64,000 bases of DNA. It comes from Epiperipatus broadwayi. Lineage: Eukaryota; Onychophora; Udeonychophora; Euonychophora; Peripatidae. Shown one piece after another: positions 37,999-48,901 of this stretch. The stretch lies in the NCBI GenBank assembly GCA_028023455.1, contig JAQFVV010006272.1:5259217-5323216 (forward strand), in the 5' to 3' direction. Numbering within the stretch: the first letter of the stretch is position 1; each line of letters opens with the position of its first letter. A program made the translations under genes and the position numbers. The notes under the pieces are model-generated. The model saw only the letters and a program-made list of their open reading frames with translations, made no database searches and was not told the origin of the DNA.

Positions 37999-38117
37999 TG
38001 AGTAGGCACTAGATGGGGATTTTATGCACAAGCCTTCTGGCATCCATTGATTACTCTAGCTTGCTGTGTGTGGCAATATATATAATGAGTTTTGCCTGTT
38101 TTAACAATATTTAAATA

Positions 38118-40110
38118 AGTGATTGAAAAGGGAAATATACATTATCTTCATATTCCTTTCAAAACAATATTTGACAACATAGACTATTAATTGGAGCTTT
38201 ATTTATCTTTCAAGATGACAATGTTACTTGGAAATAATATTTAGTATAGGATGTAATAGATCTTCAAAAATGTTAAAATAATCGTTTCTGTGATTTATTC
38301 ATGTAGAGAAATGACTTGACCAAAAGACGATTATGATATGATTGCCAAAATCATAGCAGTTCCATTATTATATTTCATAGTTGGGAAAAGGCATTCCGTT
38401 GATAAATTTATTTTAGCAATTACTAACTGTAATCCTTCCAAATATTACGAAAATCGTAAATTATGATTTTGTCAATCATATGTTCTGTTTATAAAACTCA
38501 ATGGAATGTTAAAAAAATAGTGTATTGAACAATTGCAGTGATTTATGTATTTTTAGATATAACTGTACATAAACTCCATAGATACACTTCAGTAATTATT
38601 AATGTTCAACCATAGTTAGTTCTAACAGATTTCATTCTCCCATATTTAATGAAAGTAATTATCCCCTTTGAGATGGTTAATCATGAAATATTAGACTTCA
38701 AAAATTTTGGATATTGACATTCCAAATACATGATTGTTGATACTATTTCTTTTAAACTCAGGCAAGATTCAAGATTTTTGTTTCACAGATTTATAAAACT
38801 GATATCAACTTCAACTAAAGTTATGTTTTACAAAAAAACAACAGTAAATACAATATCTAGTTTTTAATTAGCGTTAATTACATGCTTAAAGTGCTGCTTC
38901 AATTATAAGCAAATTATAAATTCTTAAAATAAAATGGTCGAATTTCTCTTTTAATCTAAATAAAAAAATCTGCTAAGAAGATTAAATATTATGATTATAA
39001 AAAGTTATTTTGAGAAAGCAAATTTAGTTTGAGACAAGGAGGAAGAGACATGCAAGTAAAGATTAGCAGCAATGTTATATATCTGCTAAAAAGACACATT
39101 AGAAATGAATTTAAAAAAGTTAAATAATCAAATGAATTATTTTATTTTGACTGTAAAATCTAAGTCAAATGAAAATCTTAGCTGAGAGCAATTTGAAAAG
39201 TTCAAGTGTTAACACAATGAAAAACTAAAAAGGGTAAATGTTTATAAGAAACCTATACGATTCAAATGCTTGCAATTTAGCAATATAAACCCATTGACAA
39301 GAAAAATAAGCAACCTATTAAAAAAAAAAAAACAGGAAAAATTCCAAATATTCATAATTTGGATAATCCCTAAAAATGGAGGCGTTCCAAGACATCAAAA
39401 AAGCATGCTTCACTTTGCTTACAGATAAATTTGTCTTCTTTATACTCCAGAAGAAAAAAGAAATAGCTTTGTAATTGTTATGAATGATTATAAACATTAA
39501 AATGGATTAATCAATAAAGCTATCTTGGTAGCTAGTGTGGAGTTGGACAAAGAATAAATATTATATTAAACCTTTAATTATTTAAATTTCTCATCAGTAT
39601 GTATGTTCTCTTATTTTTTTCACAATATCAAATAATTGAGCTTTGTTTCAAATAATTCTCAATTATGATTTTTTTTTTAATGATTTTTATTTAAAGCATA
39701 AAATAATTCTCCTCATTTTAGCTTTTGATCATTTACATAATATCTAGTTTAAATGTGGAATATAATTTTGTCCCAGAATAAATAACACAAGTTAATTCTG
39801 GCTTTATTTTTTGCAGTATTTTGGTGTTTTTCAGCCATATTATATCCCATATAGTAATTTCTGTCTCATGCTCAATAAAGTAATAACTTGCTTTGCAATG
39901 ACAGCAAAGTAAAATCATCATAGCCAAAACAGAAATGCTATATCTATTGCATAGATGATATTATGCAAGACGAATGAAAATTAAATGACTTCAGTGAAGA
40001 AATAAATCTTCACTTTCATCTTTTAGAATAAAAAATAAATTTCTCAAGAGAGTAATTTGGGGAAATATAATACCAATAACCGCAGGTTTTTGAATTATTA
40101 GTTAATTAAT
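38118..40110. other. intronic A+T-rich DNA, no gene recognised
   Basis: Between 39200 and 39560 broken plus-strand readings look vaguely retroelement-like (for example NPLTRKISNLL and MEAFQDIKKACFTL), but no motif is decisive. The short minus frame at 39733-39927 is not supported. Confidence 0.4.
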
Positions 40111-40117
40111 CTCAAAA

Positions 40118-40605
40118 CACATTATTAAACAAGGCAAAACTCTCCATACAATAGTGCCACCCTGTGCCAACCAGAGTAATTAATGGATGCCAGAAGGCTT
40201 GTGCATAAAATCCTCATCTAGTGCCTACTCATCCAATATTCCCAGACTAGTTTCTGGCTTGTGGCCTTCTTCAGTGAGGAGCCTTGGATCTGAGAGCATT
40301 GCACCTAGATAGATCTTAGGATCTAATGCAACCCTCCGGCAGCCACCTTTTATCTCTACTTAACTACAAAACTATGAGAATGAAGTTAAAAAACACAATA
40401 TTATTTTCAATCTAAGCTCAATAGCTTATATAGTCATATGGGTCTGAACTCAGTTCAGCACCCATACATTTTGGTGTCTTTGGCTCTTTAAAAACCATAG
40501 CCATCACTATCCTATTAGGCAGGATTGGTGTTAATCCACTAATCACCGCATGATCACCATCTCTTATACTAGCACATAATTGTTATTAAACAAAGCGATA
40601 TGCAC
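40118..40605 (-). mobile_element. family B single unit
   Basis: The unit runs from TTATTAAACAAGGCAAAACT (about 40122) to TTATTAAACAAAGC (about 40583). The same motif at both ends suggests excision from a tandem template. It shares AGGCTTGTGCATAAAATCCT, TATAGTCATATGGGTCTGAA and CTATTAGGCAGGATTGG with the other family B copies. Small indels (TAGATAGATC) mark divergence. Confidence 0.75.
40232..40288 (-). ncRNA. hammerhead ribozyme-like motif, family B
   Basis: The core is CTGAAGA (40274-40268), GGC/GCC stem II, GAAA, ACTAGT (40251-40246) and C17, with stem I TCCAA/TTGGA and CCTCA/TGGGA. The variable core base differs (A, not C) from the 37.4-38.0 kb copies. Change at the one position the ribozyme tolerates is a small sign of constraint. 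Confidence 0.7.
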
Positions 40606-40964
40606 ACCAACAATAGGAAGGAATCTTGTGCTCCCATCTTGAAGAAATGGCCTATTCGCAATATATAGCATTCATATGTAAATGTATGTAAACTAACACA
40701 AATCATCTATATACCCTCACTCTCTATTTATAGTCGTTACTATGTCTATGACTTGTATTAGTTGAAAGCTAGCTAGACTTAGTTGTTTAAAATTGCTTTT
40801 TGTTAAAGCTTTTCTCTGTATGTGTGTGTATATGCATTTATATAAATATTTTAAATGAGATATATGTAATTAACAGTTCAAAACCTTATATATAAAATTA
40901 TAAAGCTGGAATATATAATTCAATCTTCAAATTCTTCACCTACATCTATTCCATAACACATCTG

Positions 40965-41020
40965 TCACTAATTGCAAAGAAATCAAGTCATATCACGTGA
41001 CTTAATTTAAGAGCTGTTAG
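40965..41020 (-). repeat. possible fragment of repeat family A
   Basis: AATCAAGTCATATCACGTGA followed by CTTAATTTAA resembles the outer end of family A at 5005-5035 and 5325-5355 (AATCA.ATCAGATGTCACATGAC). No hammerhead core is nearby. Confidence 0.4.
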
Positions 41021-41372
41021 CATGCTCATTATATAATATCTGTCATTTTCTATGATCCAGATAAAATTATGAATAGATCTTTTAAATTTTGACAGGAACC
41101 AGCTCTTAATACTTTAGCATGACTTATAATTCTTAAGTAACATTTCTTTAAGATTTAATCTTGAATGCACACATATCAAAAATAATGATTATAATAAAAA
41201 TTAAATAAGTATCTATAAATAAATAAACATAATTATTTATGTTTACCATTTTAATCAATTTTATTTTTTTCTTAGAAAATTTTTTTTTTTTCCATCTGCT
41301 ATTGTAAGTAACAAATAAAAACAAATAATAAAAATTTTTTTTTTCTTATATTAAATGCTTTTATTGACTGGG

Positions 41373-41594
41373 CACTAAAAGAAATAAATAATTGTTTCTT
41401 CAACTGTAATTGGAATTTTAAGATTTAACTTGATATAAAAGCATGGGGGATTCAAAAATTAATTAAGTCACTCCCTTGTTATAAAAAATAGCAATTATCT
41501 TAATTAATTTCTGGACACCCCCCCCCATGCTTTAATTTCAAGTTAAATCTAAAAACTCCAATTGTGGTTGAAGAAACAATTATTTTATTTAGTG
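41373..41594. mobile_element. palindromic MITE-like element, about 95-bp inverted arms
   Basis: The left arm (41373-41466) begins CACTAAAAGAAATAAATAAT. The right arm (41500-41594) ends ATTATTTTATTTAGTG. Inner landmarks are AGATTTAACTTGA and GCATGGGGG, each with its complement, the latter as a C9 run before ATGC. The CACTA start is suggestive of that superfamily, but I see no matching 3-bp target duplication (GGG left, TTT right). Confidence 0.65.
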
Positions 41595-41822
41595 TTTTCC
41601 TGAAGGTTTGTGATGATTGTATTTTAGTTGTATTTATATATTGGACCATTTCCATCATTTTATATAAGTATTGAATGTCTGTTTTTAGAAAAATTTCATT
41701 TTATTTAAATATATTAGTAGTAAATAGCACACAGGATAGTATAAGCATGGGAATCGAACCTGAACCCTTAGATTCTTGAATATTAAATTTTAAGGTAATG
41801 CTCTAACCAAATCAGCTATCCT
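41592..41822 (-). mobile_element. SINE-like element with tRNA-like head
   Basis: Read on the minus strand it begins AGGATAGCTGATTTGGTTAG, with an A box (TAGCTGATTTGG), and has a B box GGTTCGATTCC at about 41748-41760. CTATCCT at 41739-41733 can pair with the first seven bases. The head is 90 nt with a poor anticodon arm, so it is not a functional tRNA gene. The body continues to ATGATGGAAATGGTCCAATA and a 68-bp tail shared with 35219-35287. Pol III transcription of such elements is established for SINEs in general. It lies next to the palindrome at 41373-41594. Confidence 0.55.
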
Positions 41823-44285
41823 AATTTATTTATATAGCACTTCACAGAGGGTGGTGCTGGATTTTTTAACGATGTGAGATTTAACATTTGGATTTTTATT
41901 TTAGTTTAACATTAACCCTGGGATTATTTTCATAATTATATATGTATAATAAATCCAAAATTAAGTTTTATATTTAAAATTGTTTGACAGTTTTTATTTC
42001 TATTTTAAAACAGTTGTTTTAAAAAAAAATTTTAAAGAAGAAAATTGGCGATCATTGTTTTAAAAAAATTATTGTTTAAATAATGCAGGTTTCTAATAAG
42101 CTGGTTTTTTTAAAGCAACTTAGTTACTTATTTATTATACATATATAATTTTGTACACATACTAAATATGTATATATACATTAAGACTCTAAAATAGTTT
42201 TAAAAATATTATTAAATCAAAAGAAAAAAAACGTAAACTGTCCTCTCGCGATCATTATTTAAACCAAATGAAAATTCTAAGAAAAATTGTTAAGTGCATT
42301 ATTTGAAATTATTGAATATTTTTCCCTGCCCTTTGTTCTATATCTATCAAACTAGTTGGTATACTAAAAAGGTAAGTGTTTCAAATGAATTAGAATGATA
42401 TAACCGAGTTATATATGAATTTTCAAGCAATTCTATTTAATTTAAACATATTAAACCTCGATTTAAAATTTTATTTTAACTTGAAAAAGATTAAAAGTTA
42501 ACAAACAAACAAACAGATTTTTCCAAATCAATAAAAGCATTTAAAAACAATGAATTGCGTATGAGTGTTTGTGCGCAGGGGAGGGGGGTGTTCTAAATCA
42601 AATTTGCAAGTTTTTAAAATAAATTTTGGTGATGAAAAGAGTGGACTAATTCTCCATCTTTTTTTTTTTGATTAATATAAATTAAAATAAATTATTATTT
42701 GCATTTAATATTTCAGTTTTTCAGCAGTAAAGATATATAAAGAAAATGTGGGGAAAATGTATTGTTACATTATTATCATTTTGATAAAATGATTATCTCA
42801 TGAGTTTGGAAACCAAAAAAACTGGATTAATAGTATTACACTTGCAGTGCTAATGGCAGAGATAACTTAAATTAGTTGTGGGTTCAGAATCTGATAATTC
42901 ATGCTAATGAAAATGTTGGTCATAAAGCAAAATAGCTGTAACTGAAAAATTTATGAAGAAAATGATAATTATTATACTGAAGCAATTATTGATTTAGCAT
43001 CAGTTTTATTAATAATATATATATGTACATATTCATTTTAAGACTATAATAAGTAAAATTTAAAAGATAAGTTGTATCTTGCTAGAAAATTATTGGTTTC
43101 TTTTTTAGCTAAGTTTACAAAAAGCAAAACAAGACAGAAATTGTTATATTATTTCTCATTGCCAAGAAGAGACTGATATATCTTTTATAAAAAAAAAGTT
43201 CAAGATTGAACAGTTTAATATCAGAAAAATTTCAAGACTGGATTTAATTAATATCAACACAGTCCTTTCCATTAAACTTAAGTTTAACTATAATTATTTT
43301 TTAAAAAAATAACTCATTAAAACAAACATTTTCTATAATAAAAAAAAAAAAGTAACATCATTAAATATGAATTTTTTTTTTTTTTAGTACTCTTAATAAA
43401 TATCAACTATAACAATTACTTTTCTTTACTCACAGTTCTAAAGTCAGTGATTAGGTTTTTAAATTTATACACTTAATATGAAATGATTTCCTAAAAAATG
43501 AATTATCTAAATATATTTTTCTTACTATTTAAATTATATATCTCACGTATTTCAGCTTCATAAATCTTAATTTTTAATTTTATTGTTTTTAAAATAAATA
43601 GATTTAACAGATTAAAAATCTATTTAAATAATTTATATGTTACACATGCTTCTAAAGTTTCTATTATGAACATCATTATACTGATTATTACGATTATAAT
43701 ATTATCACATTGAGAATAAAAACAATCACAATTGCATTTCTATCTCTATTCAATGGGATTCAGGATATGGATATGTTGGAAGTATTGCCAGTAGGTTAAG
43801 CCTAATAACAGTGATTGTTTTACAAAAAAACTGTAGTACTGGTAGTTTAGTGCTCAAATCACAGGATCATAACCACATTTTTAAAAAGACTTTTCTATCT
43901 GATGGACAAACTAGTAATTTTATATCCAATGATAGGTCATGATTTTAATCCAACTAATATGAAGAAGGTTTGCGCTGAAAGAAATGATAAAAAACAAAAA
44001 AAAGAAAGCATGGGTAATTGCAAAAATCCATATGCAATTAATAAAAAAGAATCAGGTGTTCCATTGTCAAAAAAATGGAATATTTAAATGTCTCATTTAC
44101 ATAGTAAAGTACATTTATTTAAGGATGCAACTTTTTTAATTGCAAAATAAGACAGCGCTATGATTCTGGCGGTGCCCTGCTGAAAGTATGCTTAGCGCAA
44201 TATAAATTTTAAATCTAAATAATTTACCTTTTCTTAATCCTCATTTATAATGAGTTTATAAATATATAAAAAAAAAAAAAATAGA
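41823..44285. other. intronic A+T-rich DNA, no gene recognised
   Basis: A small GC-richer patch at 44140-44215 (AAGACAGCGCTATGATTCTG...GCTTAGCGCAATATAAAT) looks like the end of a short interspersed repeat but cannot be placed. The frame at 43902-44087 is Lys/Asn-rich and unsupported. A G-rich GGGGAGGGGGG lies near 42580. Confidence 0.4.
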
Positions 44286-45995
44286 CTTTTTATTTTTATA
44301 GATAATATATGAAGCAATAAAGTTACCAGCCAAGGTAGAGAGCAGTTACAAATGAAGGCAGAGAGAGTTAAGCAATTCTCTGATTGCAGACCTAAACTGC
44401 CATTTGATGACAACCTTTTATGTAAGTGCCTGCAAATGCATATTATTTTCAGGTTAAAAAAGATTGCACAATTTGGAAGAAGAATTGTCTAATATTAAAT
44501 GAGACATTTCTGGATTTTGTCTAGTTAGAAAAAAATGTGAAGAGACTACTGTATTTAAAAATGAGAACATGTACTTTACTATAACGAGTCAAACATGGAA
44601 AATACAATTGAAGTAGGATTCATTATGAATAAAAAATCCAAGAACATTGTAAAAATTGACAATTTATCAGACAAAATGGCAAGATTAGTTATTCAAATTG
44701 GTAAATGCCAAATGAAAATAATTCAGATATATCAATGCTTTTAATCATATCAAATAATTTAAAATTATCATGGGAGACTTTAATGGTAGAATTGGAAAGC
44801 AATTGAAAGATGAAAGAGCTGTGAATAAATTTGTTTATGGTGACAGAAACAAGAAAGACCACAGATTTATGGAGTTCATGGGGAAAAAAAATCAACAACT
44901 GTACATTACATTCTTTTGTGAGAAAAATGCTAAACAGAAATGAACATGGTAGCATCCAAATGAAAGTCTAGCAGAATTGGACTATATTTTGATTAATAAA
45001 AATTAGTGATTTCAAGAGTGTAAGGTTCTTAATAGATTCAACACAGAAGTGATCATCAATTAGTGAAATAGAAGATATAAGTTAATGCAAAACTAGAGAG
45101 ATGAAAACTATTAAGAAAGACAGCTTTACCAGTTAATACTTTCAACTTTCAGAAACATTCCAATGAATTTAAATCAGAACTTGCAAATCATTTAAAAATA
45201 TTAACAGATTTTGAAGATGATTCAGATTTGACTGAAGTCAATATGAAGATAACTGATACTCTATTAAGAACCACAAGAAAGATAGCTGGTACAAAAAAAC
45301 AGTAATTTATAAATAGATTGATAAAATGATGTATGAAGAAAAGAAGAAATATGAAATTTTTTAAAAAAGATCTATTAAGAAGAATTGAATATCTACAGTT
45401 TTATAAAATAATACAAAAAAAAAGAATTAATAATGATATAAAAAAATATAATTGAAATTGCAAGGAAAACTATTAGAAGTCTCAAAAGTGTGCAGCAGTA
45501 TCTTGCTATTGAAGGATTTCAACAACAAGAAAATATGGAACTAATACTAAAAAAAAAAAAAAGAAATATATGAAAAAATTACATGAAGAATTATATAATA
45601 GTAAAGGACATAAAAACAAAGTATCTCCTATAATTCCTGCATCTTCTGAATTGTCAAATATTTTAAATGAAGAAATAAGATATTAAATCTATAAAAAAGG
45701 TAAAAATTCAGAAAATGATGGAATTATTATCGACATATTTGAAGCAGATGAAGTAGTAAAAAAAAATTGTTGGCAAAGCTATATATACCAATGTTTAAAT
45801 GGTAAAAATATATTAGATGATTGGATGAATGCAATAATATTGGTATTTAGGTTAGATAATAAAAAGAGTAAAACTCAACCATAGTAATTCTGAATTTTTA
45901 TCAATCCAAAGAATAAGCTGGATTTAAAAGGATTTTAGGACAATGAATCACATCCACTATTATGAGAAGCTACAGAAAGAATCAATGAATATAAA

Positions 45996-46301
45996 TTGCC
46001 ATTATGCTTTGGATTTATAGATGACGAAAAGGCATTTAACTTTATAAGCATTTCCTCAGTGATTAAATCTTTGGATCATCAAAATAAGAACCAAAATGTA
46101 TTAATAGTGATTATATTACATAGTGATACTAAGAAAATTAACAACAAGATGGATGTACTATATGGTGATTCCATATCTAAAACTTTTTATTGCACTTCTA
46201 CAAAAATTATTTTGGAAGTCAATGGAGTAAAAGTAAATGGAGATTATTTAAGTCATCTATATTTTGCAGATGATAGGCTATTTTTGCAAATAATATTTTA
46301 G
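45996..46301 (+). pseudogene. RTE reverse transcriptase palm fragment
   Basis: This is the longest open piece of copy B, 101 codons: FIDDEKAFNFISISSVIKSL (first catalytic Asp within FIDxEKAFD, with the D changed to N), then HQNKNQNVLIVIILHSDT, then VNGVKVNGDYLSHLYFADD (catalytic Asp pair intact). Between them the block normally containing GVRQGD-x-SP is shortened to YGDSISKTF. Flanking frames are shifted. Confidence 0.7.
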
Positions 46302-47254
46302 AAACTCGGGAAATATTATAAAAGAGGAAAACAATAAAATATGACTAAAGACAATTATTAACAAGGAATAAATGCAGATTGATAATGAATTAAAAAGAAG
46401 TTAACAACTACAAATACTAGTCAGAAAATTAATACAAATAGAAACATAATATATAAAAGTAATCATAGAATTAAAATTGGGTGTAGTACTTTTTGGCAGA
46501 AATAATTTAATATTAAAAGGAAATATGCCTATGTGTTTCAAACAGTTGTTTAATTAATGTATTTTACCAGTTCTCACTTATAAATCATAAAACAAAATAT
46601 AGAGATGTACTTTGGAAATAACAAGAAGATATCAAAAATAAAATAAATGGGTGAAAAAACAAATAGACATCAAATGACAGCACTAAAACAATTAAGGAAC
46701 TGAAATAAAACTGGACCAGACATATTGCTAAAAGTTAGGTACTGATAAATAGATGGCCAGTGGAAATTTTAAATTGGATTCTAAAAGATTTAAGACTTAG
46801 AAAGAGACCATATGTGAGATGGCTAGATAAAATAAGGAGATCTGTTAATGTGATTTGGGGAAAAAACTAAGGATGAAAGAAATTGGATTAAATTTGAGAT
46901 TGTAGTATTATGGACAAAGACGCCGCTCGATGGCGCCATTATCACGCTAAAACTATAAAATATGAACATTCCCAGGCCGTTGATTTTAATCATTTTGATT
47001 TGGTTTTTGTAATGCGAAAATAAAAAATATCAAAATCGTGTTTTTTAAATATTTTTTTTTATTAACATATACAAATTAAATGATAACAATAAATGTAAAA
47101 TAAAATCAACAAATTACATTTTAATTCGTGTTTTTTTTTTTTTTTGCTTTATTATAAAAAACAATTTTCAATCTGATTTTGTTTGGGGGGGGGGTACACT
47201 TTTTTTTTTGTTGTTGTTGTTTAAAAACTCATAATCGGAATAAAAAGTAAAAGT

Positions 47255-47398
47255 TCTTAGTCTTCGTTTTATATTTTATTTTTTACAGAGAAACAGATAT
47301 TATTGTGTTACCGCTATTTTTTACTTTCTTAGTCTTCGTTTTACTTTTTAATTTTTACAGAGAAATAGATATTATTGTGTTACCGCTATTTTTTACTT
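47255..47398. repeat. two tandem copies of a 72-bp unit inside the DNA transposon
   Basis: Each unit begins TCTTAGTCTTCGTTTTA and ends TATTGTGTTACCGCTATTTT with TTACTT. The copies (47255-47326, 47327-47398) differ at only a few positions, all in the middle T-rich part or at AAACAGAT/AAATAGAT. Confidence 0.85.
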
Positions 47399-47761
47399 CA
47401 AATAGAATGACAACAAAAAGTAAAAGTTGTTAGGGTCAGGTTTAGGGTTCTGTTGTTTGTAAATCACAGCATCGAACAAGATGTGCAGTTTCCTGCGCCA
47501 TATTGTTGGTCTCGTGGAATGTTACGAACAGTATGTTACTTGATGCGTTACCTAATTCCTACTGCCTTGACACATCTATCTGGACAAGATTTTGCCACTT
47601 AAAACTTCAATACAGAATGGTGTAAAGAGTCGGATAATTATTACTTAAGAAAATCGGAATATTTTAATACTTTAAAAAAAAAAAATTCAATAAAAACCAC
47701 ATTTCCATCAAATTCAAATACACACCCTCTCACACCAAGCCGTAATAATTGTATGACGTGT

Positions 47762-47945
47762 GCGAATTCGCCTAATGGATTTGCTGCGATGCAACGAAGC
47801 GGCCTGTATTCTGTAACACAACACAAACGTTGTAATAGAGTTAAATGCGGGTTCGCAAACATGCTGTACTGCGATGCGACATAGCGGCCTGCAATCTGTA
47901 GCACAACAAAAAAGTTGTATTATAGAAAACGCGGGTTCGAATGTG
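47762..47945. repeat. 85-bp tandem repeat near the right end of the DNA transposon (two copies plus partial)
   Basis: Units start GCGAATTCG (47762), GCGGGTTCG (47847) and GCGGGTTCG (47931). Shared internal blocks are CTGCGATGC, AGCGGCCTG, CTGTA.CACAAC and GTTGTA.TA. Subterminal repeats of this kind are typical transposase-binding arrays. Confidence 0.8.
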
Positions 47946-48257
47946 TCGGCCGCGGAAACGGCATTTTTATATGCTTTAGCACATAAATGGCGCCATCGAG
48001 CGGCGTCTTTGTCCATAATACTACAACCAAATTTGGAGATACATTCATCCTGTAGTGGATTGATAATGGTTGAATAATGATTTAAAATAATTTGTTTCAT
48101 GTACTTCAAATGCGAAAAAAAAAAAAAATTTTAATTAATAATTGTAATTTAATAATATAAACATTTTCACTAAAATTGTTTTTAAATATATTATTTTTTT
48201 CATAAATTAATTATTACTTTGATTGATTTCTTATATTAATTAAAACTGTAGAAATAC

Positions 48258-48383
48258 CTGCAGCTGCTCCAACTCCTTAATAGTAGCATCAGCTTGAGCT
48301 CGTGATTCTTCTAATTGACGTTTGTGCTTAAGTTCTTGCCGCAATGTTTCTGCTTTATATCTCTTCTTCTCTTGTTCTTGAAA
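48258..48383 (-). CDS. SLK: SLK/STK10-like kinase, coiled-coil exon
   Basis: This exon has 42 codons. It begins FQEQEKKRYKAETLRQELKH and ends DATIKELEQLQ. It continues the coiled coil without a gap from the previous exon, through EKMKN to FQEQEKKR. The acceptor is TTTTAG|TTT and the donor CAG|GTATTT, both phase 0. The exon lies only about 170 bp beyond the 3' end of an RTE LINE copy carrying a DNA transposon, so mobile DNA has accumulated close to its donor site without disrupting it. Confidence 0.92.
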
Positions 48384-48458
48384 CTAAAATTTAAAAATTA
48401 TAAATGAAGTTTTATATTTGTTATCATATTAATCAAACTCAAATAAAATGTTCCTTAC

Positions 48459-48653
48459 ATTTTTCATTTTTTCTCTTTCTTGTTCAGGAGATTCCAAATT
48501 TGATGTACTTATCCTTAAACTTTCACGAAACATCAATTCTCGTGCTTTCATTTCAGTACGTATTCGTTTGGGCAACTGTTTTCTTTCTGCTGCATGCCTT
48601 TTAATAAGTTCTTCTTCTTTATGACCATTCATTCGCCTTATTTGTTCCAGTTC
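48459..48653 (-). CDS. SLK: SLK/STK10-like kinase, coiled-coil exon with LPK...SLRI motif
   Basis: This exon has 65 codons. It starts ELEQIRRMNGHKEEELIKRH, continues with AAERKQLPKRIRTEMKAREL, then MFRESLRIST, and ends PEQEREKMKN. The signature R-LPK-x-RTE-K-R-MF-x-SLRI is diagnostic of SLK/STK10. It extends five or more codons upstream of the internal methionine that begins the open frame, because the true boundary is the splice acceptor ATATAG|GAA and not a start codon. The donor is AAT|GTAAGG. Both ends are phase 0. Confidence 0.94.
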
Positions 48654-48776
48654 CTATATAAAAATTTATGCAGAGAAATTTATCAATATATATATTAATA
48701 CTAAAAAACAAATTTACAAAAAGTTTACACAATAAAGATTTTAAAAAGATAATAAAGTAGCTAATTTTTAAAATAC

Positions 48777-48901
48777 CTTTTCATGCCGAACTAACATTTG
48801 CCTTCGCTGAAGGAAAAAAATATCTTTGAGCTGTCTTTTAGCTAGCTGATGTTTTTCATGCAACTGCCGTTCTTCTAGCTCCCAGATTGCAGCTTCTCTT
48901 G
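48777..48901 (-). CDS. SLK: SLK/STK10-like kinase, coiled-coil exon
   Basis: This exon has two bases plus 41 codons. It contains [20 protein letters not shown] and ends [11 protein letters not shown]. The run AREAA-W-ELEER-L-EKHQL-K-QLKD-FLQR is one of the best conserved parts of the SLK/STK10 tail and makes the family assignment secure. The acceptor is TTTTAG|CA and the donor AAG|GTATTT. The phase matches the single base left by the preceding exon. The 1.07-kb intron before it carries a short palindromic repeat and a probable LINE relic. Confidence 0.93.

Larger units (their letters stand above)
37304..38102. mobile_element. family B inverted dimer with 15-bp target duplication
   Basis: The perfect direct repeat AACAATATTTAAATA flanks the insertion (37289-37303 and 38103-38117). 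Inside, two units face each other. The left unit reads in minus orientation (37304-37690) and the right in plus orientation (about 37695-38102), with roughly 90% identity by eye between arms. Each carries a complete hammerhead-like core. The exact long target duplication shows a single insertion event by a retrotransposition-like or breakage mechanism and implies the copy is fairly recent. It lies in the intron between the SLK exons at 36516 and 48258. Confidence 0.82.
46898..48028. mobile_element. 1131-bp non-autonomous DNA transposon with 43-bp terminal inverted repeats
   Basis: The left end (46898-46940) and right end (47986-48028) are inverse copies, identical over the inner 41 bases: TTGTAGTATTATGGACAAAG then ACGCCGCTCGATGGCGCCAT. 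They are flanked by 8-mers AAATTTGA (46890-46897) and AAATTTGG (48029-48036), one mismatch. The insertion splits the tail of RTE copy B, whose sequence resumes exactly. Internal 72-bp and 85-bp tandem repeats are listed separately. There is no transposase. An 8-bp duplication fits hAT, P or Merlin-type enzymes. The overlapping frames at 47641-48109 read through repeats and are not genes. Confidence 0.85.
44290..48095 (+). mobile_element. RTE-type LINE (copy B), endonuclease to 3' end, interrupted
   Basis: Plus-strand frames, much broken, follow the order of an RTE ORF. Endonuclease: EVGFIMNKKSKNIVKI, IIMGDFNGRIGKQLKD (44765-44815) with the GDFN motif, and LAELDYILINKN (44970-45005). Linker: EVNMKITDTLLRTTRKIAGT (45235-45290). 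RT: FIDDEKAFNFIS (46010-46045) and LSHLYFADDRLF (46245-46280) with the catalytic FADD. Tail: LGVVLFGRNNLILKG and PVLTYKS. The 3' end resumes at 48029 after a DNA transposon insertion and matches the end of copy A. The copy is inactive. Confidence 0.78.

Noticed and set aside
40118-40605. Family B units as protein-coding or as tRNA-derived SINEs
   Set aside because: No open frame is shared between copies and no A/B boxes are present. The conserved part centres on the hammerhead core.
41733-41822. A functional tRNA gene on the minus strand
   Set aside because: A and B boxes and a 7-bp terminal pairing exist. However, the anticodon and T arms do not fold properly, the A box is offset from the acceptor pairing, and the sequence continues into a repeat body shared with 21487-21600.
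47714-48109. 131-codon minus-strand open frame with regular Cys/Arg pattern
   Set aside because: It reads through the 85-bp tandem repeats and right terminal inverted repeat of the DNA transposon. The repeated peptide pattern mirrors the DNA repeats and it overlaps other frames on both strands.
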